A DNA stretch of 64,000 bases, taken from contig OZ018417.1 of assembly GCA_963969595.1 (NCBI GenBank), forward strand, positions 23,438,501-23,502,500, read 5' to 3'. This stretch comes from Neckera pumila (taxonomy: Eukaryota; Streptophyta; Bryopsida; Hypnales; Neckeraceae). Under the pieces are notes generated by a model, which made no database searches, had not been told where the DNA came from, and saw nothing but the letters and a program-made list of their open reading frames with translations. Positions 22,762 to 34,203 of this stretch are shown in pieces. The position numbers were made by a program, and so were the translations under genes. Position 1 is the stretch's first letter. Every line of letters begins with the position of its first letter.

Positions 22762-25700
22762 ATGGTTGGTCTGGGTATGCTCGGAGTGGGTCGTCGTCAT
22801 TCATTGCAGCATGCCGAGTTTGGAGAGCCAGAGTGGTGGATCGCGTGTGGAATCTCCATCTTCCTGGTTCTATTTGCCGGCATCATGTCGGGCCTCACGC
22901 TCGGCCTCATGTCGCTGGGCTTGGTCGACTTGGATGTGCTGCAGCAGAGTGGCAGCCCGGAGGAGAAGAAGCAAGCCTGTGCGCACCTTAAACCCTAATC
23001 CCTAATTCATGCTTAGAATGGCCTATTGAAGCGTTCAGGGTTAAGTTTAACTCCCAAATTGCAATTATGAGTTTTCATTTGTGTGACTCTTGTTGCTGGT
23101 TTTTTTGCTTTGCAGCTAAGATCTTGCCCGTGGTTGAAAAGCAGCACGAGCTTCTCGTGACGTTGCTTCTGTGTAATGCTGCTGCTATGGAGGTAAGCCA
23201 GCGTTGAAAATCGTGTTGGGAGGAGTGATCGTGCCATGACCGCATATCCCGAGTTTTAAATGGCGTAGCAAATTCAAAAGTGTGTTAAATGATTTGAAAC
23301 TTCTTACGACTTTTGAATCTTTAAACCTTCCACAAGAAATATGGTTCAAGAATTATGTATGATTTACGATGGATTTGTTGATGAGCGTTCAAAATTCCAT
23401 GAAAAATAAGTGCTTCCTTTATTTTCACTTGCCTAGAGAGTAGAAGTTGGTCATACAGTAAAGTTCTTTGCAACTCTATGTGGATAAAGTGCACAAGAAG
23501 GGAACCAACTTTATTACATTATGAGTGGAAATATCTTGCAACCATTCCGTGCTTTAAGCATGGAGAAGGAGAAGTGTGCAGTCAGTGGCATCTCTCCTTA
23601 TATGCACTGTTCGATTTGTTCCCTGTGGTGGTACAGAATTTCAGCCTTTGCTAAAATTCCACGTCTGTTGTTTGTGTTGGTGCAGGCTCTTCCCATTTTT
23701 CTGGATGACATGTTCAATGAGTTTGTGGCAGTGATATTGTCAGTCACTTTTGTGCTCACTTTTGGGGAGGTACTTTTAAATTTCTTTTCCTACAATTTCT
23801 AGTTCTGCAGATTTCATAAAAGAAGGATTAAATGGAATGGTGGGACGTGCATAATATTTTCGAGCAGCTGCCTGATATCTTTGAACAGTGAGCCACGAAT
23901 TTGAATCCAGATTCTTTTTGTGCACGATCTTGTTTTCATGTTGTGTGTGCAAAGGCGGGTGTGGCTCACATTAGAATTACTTATTTCCTTTCATTTGGTT
24001 CTCCATCCACTCGGCATGTTTGCATGTGGACTTACGGGATTGTGATGGCATGCTTGGCAATGGAATTTATTGCTTGGCTAGTTCTTTAATATTCTAGTGC
24101 ACCAGATTCCTTCTTGTGCTACAGTGGAAAAGAGTTTTTGCTGTAACCTAATTTCGAAAGATATGTGCATTACAGCGAGGTTATTCTTTGGCCCTAACTT
24201 GAGGTCTTCTAGTGAGGTCTTTTTTATGATCTGTATGTTAAGTTGATGGCTTCTTTGTGTTTGCTGATCAGGTGATACCTCAAGCAGTCTGTTCAAGACA
24301 CGGACTTGCCATTGGTGCAAATTTGGTTGGATTGGTCAAAATCCTGATGATAATGTGCTGGCCCATTTCTTATCCTGTTGGAAAGGTGAGTTTGCAAGAG
24401 TGTGTTGATCTTCATTTTTCTGCTAACTAGTCTTTATATTGTTCAAGGAAAAGGAAATTAGCACACTACCATCTGAGTAGCATTTCAATTGCAGATACTG
24501 GACTATTTATTAGGGCACAACGACTCTGCACTATTCAGGCGGGCGCAGCTCAGGGCACTAGTCAGCATTCACGGAAAAGAGGTAGACCATCAGAAATCTG
24601 TGAACAACTCTTAGTTAAAGGCGCTCTTCATTATGTGGGCCTTCATTCACAACAAATCCTAAATCTTTTGAAGAAAGGAGAGCCTCTAATTTCTCTTAAC
24701 CTCTACTGGACCAAGACGTGCAAATTGTGCCTCATTTTTATATTCTTCATCACTTTTGAGTAGATTATATGGGGACTTTCTTTTGTTCAATATATATTTG
24801 TTTTCTGACTACCCCGCGCAATTTTCTTCACTAATTCTGGTTATATAAAATTTGACCCCATCTCAGTTCTATTATTTTCAATATGATCAATCAAATTGAT
24901 CATTTTAAAACCTGGTCCTTTAGGGGTCAAAGACGTTCTGTGCTATTTCTTATAGGCTGGCAAAGGAGGAGAACTCACACATGACGAAACCACAATCATT
25001 CAAGGAGCTTTGGACCTCACGGCGAAGGTAAAAATTCCACTTTCCTATACCTCAAGTAACGGCTGAAAATGGGAGGCTCATCACAACATGAAGGTGGCTT
25101 CTCTCGTCCATGAAACCATAGGCTATTAACTGCCAATTCTATGATGCTATTCATCTCAGACTGTGCGGGATTCCATGACCCCTTTAGAGTCGACCTTCTC
25201 ATTGGACATTAACACAAAGCTAGACGGGTACGCCTCTTCACTTTTGAAGCTGTAAGCTGAATTGTATGTGCTAATTCCTTGCAGTCAATTCATTACTCAT
25301 TCCTAGCTTGTTCATACTAGTAGGACCCCCCTAGAGGTTTAAACCTACCAATTGCATCGTCATTTTAGATAATTTTCAATGTAAACCTGCCAATTGTAAT
25401 AGAGTTAGGTTTTTGAGAATACCTCTAGGGGGTGGGTTTTGAACTATGGCCATTGACCTATGTAGAAGAGTAGGTTGATGTGGTATAGTTTCAGTTGTTT
25501 TTAGTTTATTTTGAGCTGATAATTTATTCTTATTGCTTCTCTCTTGCGCTGAGTGCTTTCTAGGTCAGTTCGTAAGGAAATCTTTATGTTTTTGGTGCTT
25601 GCTTATAACTGTTGACATTGTTGGTGTTCACAGGGAGGTAGTGGCAAAAATAATGGCTCGCGGACACAGTCGTATTCCTGTTTATGATGGAGATAAACGA

Positions 25701-28633
25701 AACCTTGCTGGTGTCTTAATGGTAATCTGCATACACTATTGTTGTTTTGAAGCTGTTGAATGGGTTTGAGTTTTTTTTGAGTTGCCCATAATTAATGCTT
25801 GATAGGAAGTCAGCCCTTGGAAGTCAATTTTGGTAACTTTCAAAACATGTTTCTGTTGTCCGGGAATGTAGGGTATGCTTTCCTCTTTCTATTTGTACAT
25901 TTTGTGACCTTGCATTGTTTTATGGAGATTAATCCTCTTTTGTCCAGAATCTAGAGTTTCTCTTGTCTTAGTATCCAGGTCTTCTTGCAGGTGAAGAGCA
26001 TTTTGACAGTACGCACTGAGGATGGAACCCCTATCAATGCTGTTACCATAAGAAGGATACCCAGGTACTTTTGTCACCTACGGAGTATACCAGTTTGGGT
26101 TTATTTTAATCTGAAGGACGAATTCGTTCAGTATGTCATACAGTGGCATGTCACCTGGTAGCTAGGGCACTATAGATAAGGTAGCTTTAGGATCAAAGGG
26201 TTAAATCACATATTTTATGGTAAGTAGAAAGACACCTAGGTAGTTGATGAGTAGCTCAATAGGTGAAGAAGAAGTCTTTATTGAATTGATTATCGTTTGT
26301 GTTTTAAAATATTAGTGGTTTTGGTATAGTGTGTTTTCTATTTTGGGGAGAGGTCCTTGTTTGTGGTCGGTGAACTTGGAGGAAGAAAACAAATTGTATG
26401 TTGGGTCTCTTCCTTCCGCTCTTTATAGTACAACCTAGCCCACCAGCGATACAACAAATCCGTTCTATGATTTCAGTTTACAATGATAAACTTAGCCTTG
26501 GTACCCTTTCCTAGTATACCAAGGTTTGTTTCTCTCAACTTGGTGGCAAAACAATTATTTTCTAAGGTGCCACAGAGTATGTAATAATATCCTCAACCAT
26601 TGGCATCATGCCATTAGCACTTGGAAATTTAGGCATTATCATTTTGAATTGATCATGTATGAAACTGATTGTAACAAAGAATATAATTCTGCTCCAATTT
26701 CCTGTAGAGAGCTCCCTCTCCAACTTGGGTCTTGCCCTGATTGGCAAGATTGTTGTCGATTGCAGAGTGCCCAGTGACATGCCACTGTATGACATACTGA
26801 ACGAATTTCAGAAAGGGGGCAGCCACATGGCAGCAGTAACGAAAGTGAAGAGCAAGAGAAGCTGCCCGGAGAAGAATGGCAAGGAAACGCCCACCATCTC
26901 TGACGTAGAGACAGGTTTGCTGGTTGACGCCTTATTGCAAACAAAAAGCAAGAAGGTACAGGAACTCAAGTATGATGGCGACGATGTCAACGTAGGTGAA
27001 GTGATTGGGATCATAACACTTGAGGATGTAATGGAGGAGCTTCTACAAGTATGACCCATATCTCACTATTTTATTATTCTTATTTTTATTGTTCTGTTAA
27101 TCCTTTACATAGTTTTTTGTTTTAATGAGCACCAATGGTCGAGAACGAGAGACCTCTCTTGCTGTAGATTGCATCCCAGTTCATCACTTTGATTGCCGAA
27201 ATATAATTTCTATGTGGAATTTTATTGCTTTGCAACCAATGTGGTAATGATGAAAACTCTGCTTATCCTGGTACACTGTTTATGGTGTATTGCAGGAGGA
27301 GATTGTGGATGAAACAGATGAGTTCATTGATGTGGCCAACAGGTATGTTTACTTTCTTAGATTGGCCTTCTTCATGCTTCTTGTGAGCAATGTGTATGCT
27401 CCACGGAGTTGAAGAGGAAGAAAGATGTATCGTGTTACTTTGTCATACTGAGGGGCTCTAAATTGTCATGGAAAGTTTAGGTTATGTCAAATGTAAAGAG
27501 CTTCTAAAATTGTGCCAGTGTATTTCAAGTGATGCTCAGTAGGCATAATATAATTCATGGGAGTGACAGAAAGTAAGCTGGAATGTAAACCACTACATGT
27601 AGTCAAAACCAATGTAAACCAAGCTTTGAATGCCAAGTGGTGCAAGTTTCTCATTTTTTTACATAGGATAAGCCCCTCCATGTTGTATCCTCATTGATGT
27701 AAGGCAATTGAGACTTGAGTGTATAGAGACTTAAGTGTATAGAGACTTAAGTGTATAGCCGCGTGCACAAATGCCTCACATTGGTGAAACCACTCTTTGG
27801 ACTAATCAACGTAGTTGTATTAGGTTTGGCTGAGGGTTATTATCCATAGTGCTTTGTTCATGGTGAGCCATGCGGTGAGCCAAAAAGAACACTTGTGTAC
27901 ATTCCTGATTTGAAGAGTATAGCTTAGCATTATGTCCTAGCACCTTCTCGTGCCTTTTAGCTCTTGAAGGCTATGTAGTCCATGAGGTTGTCAGATTATT
28001 GGATTGTTGGTGAAAGCATGCTACAGGTATGTTTGCACTTGGTGGTAGGAGTGATGTTAGCAAAGTAAACTCAATCTAAATGTGTACCTAAATTCTTAAG
28101 CCTGTCACTAACTCCATTCTAAACACCAAGTGCAAACATAATTTGAGCTTTCTTTCACCAGTAATTGCCAGGATTCGGGTGTGGAACGTTTATCTTAAGG
28201 TACGATGTGCAGGATACGAGTGGTAGCTGGGGCACAACATATGAATAGAGGAGGTTCCCTAGTTCGCGGGGTTGCTTCGTTTAAGAGTCCGGTGAGCCTC
28301 TTGTGATCACTTCTACTACAATAATGCATTCAAGTTGACAGAATCATGTTGCTGATTGTAATTATGATACGTAGCTCCATATGATGAAGGCATTATTAGG
28401 TCTCTTACTAACCATAAACTGGAACTTGCCGTAAATCATGCAACTAGCTATCAAAAGCCAGGCACTACGATTGACATGATGAGCTATGGTTGCAGCAAAT
28501 GGGGTTATCAAAACAAGGGCAACATGCGATCAAAAAGGTTCGGCAAGTTGAGAACGAGGCCAGACAAAATCGTTTGGCTGCACTTGGTATGGGCAGCGGT
28601 AATTTGTCAGAGCCGTTGTTGGATCGGAATTAG
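22762..28633 (+). CDS. CNNM/CorC-type DUF21-CBS membrane protein
   Basis: Thirteen exons: 22762-22978, 23116-23192, 23686-23769, 24272-24385, 24495-24581, 24956-25027, 25160-25227, 25634-25721, 25991-26064, 26766-27048, 27296-27342, 28213-28291, 28496-28633. All junctions are GT-AG and in frame, giving 475 aa. The DUF21 transporter part (about residues 25-170) has four hydrophobic segments and the family motif [12 protein letters not shown] (43-54). A CBS pair follows (about 225-390) with [25 protein letters not shown] and [16 protein letters not shown]. Between the CBS halves lies a charged insert of about 50 residues. The tail is Gln/Arg-rich and ends SEPLLDRN. Arabidopsis homologues (CBSDUF/MGR type) are linked to Mg2+ release or homeostasis; the role here is inferred from the family. 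An in-frame ATG at 22630 exists, but residues before 22762 do not resemble the family, so the later start is preferred. Confidence 0.93.
24850..24926. repeat. Solo TTAA-element terminus inside an intron
   Basis: In intron 5 of the DUF21-CBS gene, CTGGTCCTTTAGGGGTCAA (about 24912-24930) matches the right terminal repeat of the TTAA family except that the last bases read TCAA. A TTTGACCCC lies 60 bp upstream in inverted orientation. No internal element sequence is recognisable, so this is either a heavily decayed copy or a chance match. Confidence 0.35.
25322..25440. repeat. Small inverted repeat in intron 7 of the DUF21-CBS gene
   Basis: The arms CCCCCTAGAGGT (near 25326) and ACCTCTAGGGGG (near 25421) are perfect inverted copies about 80 bp apart. 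In between are two direct TAAACCTgCCAATTG segments. This looks like a MITE-sized insertion within an intron. Confidence 0.5.
28029..28139. repeat. Perfect 16-bp inverted repeat in intron 11 of the DUF21-CBS gene
   Basis: ATGTTTGCACTTGGTG at 28029-28044 is exactly reverse-complementary to 28124-28139. The next inner bases (GTGATGTTAG and CTAACTCCAT) are partly complementary too, so the 111-bp unit could form a stem-loop. A short tandem repeat of GAGACTTaAGTGTATA lies upstream at about 27710-27757. Confidence 0.6.
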
Positions 28634-29263
28634 TAAAGAGCCAGTTGCAGTTGTCAAACTTCAGATTTACGACCTGACAAAACCTGGTTGAAGTCTGTAC
28701 GAACTCAAACTGAGAGATCTTTGGGGCTTTATTCTAGAGACTTGTAGGTTATACTGATACACACTCTGGACCACATAGGAGACTACATCTCAAAGTTTCA
28801 GACGAGTTTAGTTACAGATTTGATCCTGCTTATACTCTATCCAGGTAGAAGCAAAGAGATTTGGCGTAGCTGTACTCCTAATCGATTAGGAGTATGTGTT
28901 GCTCAAAGGTAGGAGGGTTTGACGATACCCCATTTGCAATCACAAAACGTGCTCCTTCGCGATTGTCGACCCATATGCCTTCAAAAGTCTCTTTCTATAG
29001 GGTATGGTTGCAACCATGTCTGACCATTACAGCTCTGTACAATGATTTCAATTCTACTCAAGCAGCCAGAGTTGCTCTTTACTTCATCTCTTGAGTCTAA
29101 AAAGACTGGAAAGAGTTTCTTTGCTGAGGATTTTCTTGCAAATGAGGATGGTGATCTCATTATGACACTCTCATTGGATCCAATTCCTGTGTCTTCCGAG
29201 ATTTGGATGGTGAACTCATGCTCATTATATGACACCCTCACTCTTACAAAGCCAGGATATACT
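28634..29263. other. 3' flank of the DUF21-CBS gene; unassigned ORF
   Basis: Contains the probable 3' untranslated region. A 104-aa plus frame at 29042-29356 has protein-like composition but runs into the foldback arm and shows no recognisable domain. Confidence 0.3.
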
Positions 29264-29780
29264 GTACTGTACAATGCCCTACCAAAAGTTCTTGCACTGC
29301 CTTTTTGTTCCCATACAAATACCTCCATTTTCAAATGCTCTTTCTCACAATTTTGATGCAATTTTTGCATCACTGCATTTATGATATTAATTTTCCAAAG
29401 TTTGGTCATACGACACCTTTCATTGAACTCTTCTTAGAAGGAATTGTGAAATTTTTTTGGAGATGCTTACTGAAAGAAAGATGTGTGTATGTATATTTTT
29501 TATATAAATCCACAATTCAATTGAAAATTCAATTACCAATGTTTTTTAATAAATGATCACCTAAAACCATGAATAGAAAATGAAAAAGTTCCTCCAAAAT
29601 GGAGTTTTGCTTTTTTGAAGTTGAAATTTTGTTAGCTGTGCATGATCATGACTATATAAGAATGAAATGATGCAAAAATTGCATCAAAATTGTGAAAAAT
29701 AGCACTTGAAATAGAAGTATTTATATGGGAACAAAAAGCCAGTGCAAGAACTTTTGGTAGGGCACTATACAATATTGTAC
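29264..29780. repeat. Large foldback element, arms of about 127-140 bp
   Basis: The left arm (29264-29390) and right arm (about 29641-29780) are inverted copies with roughly 80-85% identity by eye, including CCCTACCAAAAGTTCTTGCA and TTTTGATGCAATTTTTGCATCA on both sides. The spacer is about 250 bp and AT-rich. There is no ORF inside. A transcript through it would form a long hairpin. Confidence 0.8.
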
Positions 29781-30449
29781 ATTACAACGTCATTGTTTAG
29801 CCTTTGTGCTCTCTTGTTGGATGTCTCGACTCTAGCTTCATATGTAACTTACCAAGTAAGCTATTGGTCTCTCTTTTAAGGTGATCATTTTGCTATTCTT
29901 TAAATTTTGCAGAGAAAAGCTAATAAAATTTCAAACTATATCATAAAGGAATCCATTTCTACTGCATTTTTGGTAATCAACATATGATGAACCTTATAAA
30001 TTCCAAAAAATAAATAAAAATAAACTTCAAAGTAAAGCAAGACTCCAACAGTCCTTGGCACCAAAAGTTAGATGGAAACAAATACGCATTACCATTAGTG
30101 GTATTCCTAAATTAATCCACAAATCAACTTATATTGTACTTTATTTTGGCAATTAACATCTATGATGAGGAGAATCAAGGCTTCTCAATGGAAAAAGAAT
30201 TTATATAATTACAAGTTTTATATACTATTAGAAAATTTAAAGGACCCTAATCAACAGGCAATCAATACAATGTTGCTAGTTTGGCACAAAAATAATTTGC
30301 CTAGTTGAATTTACAATCCTCTAAACATGAATAACGGAAGAAATAAAACCATATCAATTGGTTTATAATTAAAGTAAGGTGACATGGAATTTTGGGATGT
30401 AGATTTAGCTTATTTGGCAATTTTAGATATATAAATTAATTAAGTTATA

Positions 30450-30451
<2 letters not shown>
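29781..30451. other. Intergenic, nothing recognised
   Basis: AT-rich sequence with no gene, inverted repeat or element end that I can identify. Confidence 0.4.

Positions 30452-30527
<76 letters not shown>
30452..30527. repeat. TA dinucleotide microsatellite
   Basis: About 38 uninterrupted TA units in an intergenic, AT-rich setting. Confidence 0.95.
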
Positions 30528-30529
<2 letters not shown>

Positions 30530-32755
30530 CTGAAAATTGTGGATTTATCTTTTGACAAAATGAACATATTTCTTAGAATGTTTTTTAGAACCTATTGAAG
30601 CCTTTCCTTTGGGGTTTCTCACATTGTCATAAGACTATTGTAAGCTTCACAATGAGGACTTCCCTAAAGCTTATAGTCTTTCTCGTTTGATGTGCTATTC
30701 CATGTGTCTTAACAAAGTTGTGAGTCAAGATGCCAAGCAAGGATTTCACCACTGAGTACCCTAGTAGCAGAATCAGTTAGACTCCAAAGGACAATATACA
30801 GATTTGGCAGGAAGTCAATCATCTCCTTGTGCTTGTCCATAGAATCACTGCAAGGTGGATGTTTCTATTAGTCCACTTAATACATTAAATTTATTCAATT
30901 TGTTGATGTGTGACTTGAATGTGTTTGTTATGTGTAATTTTTCCTTTTTTGTGTAATGTTTCTTTTATTTGATCATCTAAATGAACCTCAAAGTAGGGCT
31001 TGAAAAAAATTGAACTTCTTGTTACTTACCATAAAATATCGATCTTTGATCAACTAAGGTTATTTCAGCGAGTTTTCTAACCGTACATTGGAAAGCTTGT
31101 TGATGAATATACTAATCTCAATGGTGAGAATGTTTTAATGATCAAAGTTAACCCTCTAGAATTTTTTTTTTCAAGAAGTTAGTCTGGACTCATAATAGGA
31201 ATTGAGGGGCAAGTCAAGGTACCTACATTACCATTCTGACAAGGCTCAAGTATAAAATTGTTCCAATACATTGCAGTTGTGTGAGCATGGTTTCTAATTG
31301 GACAAATGGTTGTTGTGCCCTAGTCTTGACAGAGTTGGTTTTCAAATCCAGATCTCATATAAAGATGAAAGAATCATCTGCTACATTCTTGACTACGTTG
31401 TGGGTGGGAAAATTAAATTGTCAATTGTTCAATTGGCGGAGGTTTTGATCTCACCCATCCAATTGACAGAGGTTGATTAGGGTTTGGCGCTCCGTTGCCT
31501 GCAATCTTCCTCCTTTGATGGCGATTAGTGTTCCTTTGGCACGGCAATGGAGCTCTGGTTCAGTAGGCATAAATACTGCATTGCTTGAAACATGTCTTAC
31601 TTTCAATATTGCATGGACAAATAGGGTTGGCGATAAGGTATTGATGATCTCGGGTGCAACTACGGGGAGTTTCAGTGATCTCTGGGAACGTACGGTTTCA
31701 ATGATCTCGGCAAGCAATTGGGAAGCTTCCGCCTCCTAGAAAATTTGGTTGTTTGGCATTTAGAGATTGGGTGCCTCGGGTTCTACACAGAAGAGATCTA
31801 GGTGGAGGTTGGTGCACTGCAATTGAGGACGTTGGAGGTGCAATTGAGTGCTAAAGGTCGAAGATTTGTTGCACTTACTTGGTTTTGGTATTTCTTACTT
31901 TGCTTTCATATCGTTTGAGGGCTCCTTTAGTTTCTACAGTACTTTAGTGTGTGGAAATGATAGGATTTCATAGTTTAATAGTGGCGTGTGCGGAGAAGTG
32001 AAGAATTTTGTTTTGAAGATATGCTGTTTTTTCTTGATGAGTAATTGGCATGGTGCTTGTGGTTTTTTTGTTGTCTATGTCACAAAAGAGTGGCTTTAGA
32101 CTTGTTTGGGATTGTGTTTTTAACTAAACGTTGTGTTTTAAAGTTATTTTTAGCTTCCTGTTCATGCAAGGTTGAATTAGTTTGTAGCATTGCGTGCAGT
32201 GTTTGCAGGGAAATTGAAAGAATTAGGGTTCAAAAATTTGTATCTCAATTTGTGAGGATACTGATGGTTTGGATTGCAGTGCAATGGATACGAATCTAGC
32301 ATGAATGCAAATTTGCAAATTTGATTGCCATAGTCGTGAATTTTGAGTAGGGAATAATATTAGAGTGTGTTTAAAACTTGGATTTGAATTTGTGATGGTC
32401 TTCATTATTGTTGTTGTTAATGCTTTCTAATTCTGTATGTATACTTCTGAATGCTTTTTTTTTCATCTGCGTACAATTTCAAGAATCAAAACGGGACAAA
32501 GAAAGAGAAGGAGATGATGAGATTGAACATGAGGTTGTTGAAGAGATTAGGGTTTAGAATTCCTGCATATTTGATTAGGGAAGCTCTTTAGATTTTAGGA
32601 TTGTTCAAGAACTCAGTTGCACTACCTTCCAAATATGAAGTTTTGAACAAAATTACAAGCTAAATTTATAACTATGGGAATTTTTGAAACACATGTGAAT
32701 GAAAATTTTGAAGTTTTGTTTAAAAAAGACTACACTTGGACACTTGCAAGAAATT
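30528..32755. other. Intergenic with weakly coding patch at 31.4-32.3 kb
   Basis: Mostly AT-rich. Between 31450 and 31740 both strands carry an 88-aa frame over GC-balanced sequence, and a plus frame runs 32045-32299. A leader-like GATTAGGGTTTGG lies at 31476. I recognise no protein family. An untranslated or non-coding transcript, or a decayed gene, are all possible. Confidence 0.3.
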
Positions 32756-33145
32756 TACATTCAATAGATAAATGATTTGTGTACCTGTTCCAAATTTTTT
32801 GTAAAAACTTTACATTCAACAAATGTAGTAATGACATGTATAGTCTTTTTGAAAATGATTTGTATTTCACTCTAAAATTGGCACTTTTTCACAATAGGCT
32901 CAAAAGAGGCAACATTGTAGGTAGGCAGGTACTGCCTCTTTTGAGACAATAGGCTCAAAAGAGGCAACATTGTAGGTAGGCAGGTACTGCCTCTTTTGAG
33001 TTGATTGTGAGAGAATGTTTATTTTCAAAGACAAACATAAATCATTTTCAAAAGGAGTACACGTGGCATTATCCCATTTGTTGTTAAGCTTTTGCAGAAG
33101 GGTACACAAGGCATTTATGTGTTGAATGTCAAACTTTTAGATTGC
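32756..33145. repeat. Foldback with a perfect 2 x 55-bp palindromic tandem core
   Basis: The core is two identical 55-bp units, 32891-32945 and 32946-33000. Each can fold by a perfect 13-bp stem, CTCAAAAGAGGCA with TGCCTCTTTTGAG, around a 21-nt loop. Outside the core, diverged inverted arms match: TTTTGAAAATGATTTgt near 32850 against aAATCATTTTCAAAA near 33045, and TACATTCAATAgATAAATG near 32758 against CATTTATGTGTTGAATGTC near 33112. The whole is a nested foldback of about 390 bp. Confidence 0.8.
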
Positions 33146-33717
33146 AAAATTTCCAAAAGAATACACATAAAATTGTTTGTTGGGAAAAAAAAGTTCCGAT
33201 TCTGCATTCCAGAAAACCAAATGGTAAAAACTAATTTATAAAATTCCCACAACAAAGCAACTTGTTTATTGTCAAAAGCCAAATTGTTCCTAGCTTCTGC
33301 TTGCTTGTTCCAACCTTCGAGCATAATTGCTGCTATAACAAGACATTTATAAGTAATTGATTAGGAGTACAGCTACACCCCAGCTAAACCCTCTACACAA
33401 TGTACACACCAAAATTCAAGCATTAAATAGTAACGCAAATATACAAAGAAACATACTGACAAAAAACAAGAATTTGCACATTTTGCTGAAATTGGTTGGA
33501 ATTCCAAGCTCTATTTCTATAAATTAAGGAATTGATGTAAAAAATTCCAAAAACAAAAAAACGCGACAAATCTTCAAATCATACTGTCCAAAGTCCAAAC
33601 CCAAGCTCCACCAGAACTCTCACGTGGCCCACATCCACAGGCTAGGCACCTAAACTCTCAGCAACGCCTATATGAATATGCCAATGATTCTCATTTCAAG
33701 ATCCAACGTCCAAGGCA

Positions 33718-34063
33718 ATGTTAGCAAAGGCAATTTCAAGGTTTCAATCAAGTCAAAATTGTGAACTCTCTAAGGCAGAAGCTTCCCAATTGCTTGCCAA
33801 TTTGAAACCCTACGTTTTACTGTTTGCAAAAGATTTAGCAAAAAAACCCGAGATGCATTCAAAACAACAGCCACACCCCAGATCGCCGAAACTCTGCCTA
33901 AATTGGTATTATGAACTTCCCTGAAGCAAGTTCCTATATTGTTGAAAACGTGAAGGTCAAACTCAAGAGCGTTCATGAGTTTGTGGCGCAAGTCCAGCAA
34001 GAGCATATAGACATGCAGCAAAGAGGAAGAGAAATGCGCCTCCCAACAGGAATAAAGGCCTAA
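33718..34063 (+). pseudogene. Possible frame-broken small gene, family unknown
   Basis: Base composition is GC-balanced and the plus strand gives protein-like peptides that change frame. A 68-aa frame from ATG 33718 (with LLANLKPYVLLFAKDLAK) is followed near 33850 by a second frame (AFKTTATPQIAETLPKL) and then by a 50-aa frame from 33911 to the stop at 34063 (SYIVENVKVKLKSVHEFVAQ). No introns are obvious at the shifts. The parts read as one helical protein of about 115 residues with two frameshifts. The family is not recognised. The minus-strand frame at 33770-34099 is probably a shadow. Confidence 0.35.
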
Positions 34064-34177
34064 AGGGAAACCGCCGAACCGTCTCTCAGACGACCTCAAC
34101 AGACCATGAACGGCAGGTAGGGACGTTTACTTTTTTTCCTGGACAATCAACAGCTTCTTCTTTTTCTGAGCCCGGGG

Positions 34178-34203
34178 GTGGTTGCACAGGAGTGTGCAAC
34201 CAC
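34178..34203. repeat. Perfect 10-bp stem hairpin
   Basis: GTGGTTGCAC (34178-34187) and GTGCAACCAC (34194-34203) pair around a 6-base loop, preceded by GCCCGGGG and followed by TTTTTGG. It lies just downstream of the broken gene. Its function is unknown. Confidence 0.6.

Larger units (their letters stand above)
28866..33376. repeat. Pair of 23-bp inverted repeats 4.5 kb apart
   Basis: The 23 bp at 28866-28888 (starting GTAGCTGTACTCC) are the reverse complement of 33354-33376 with one mismatch. The interval holds two foldbacks and a TA microsatellite but no transposase-like ORF. The pair could be termini of a large non-autonomous element. No target duplication is visible just outside, so this stays tentative. 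Confidence 0.35.

Noticed and set aside
28476..28691. 71-aa frame overlapping the last exon of the DUF21-CBS gene
   Set aside because: It is another frame of exon 13; the spliced frame continues the CBS protein to its natural stop.
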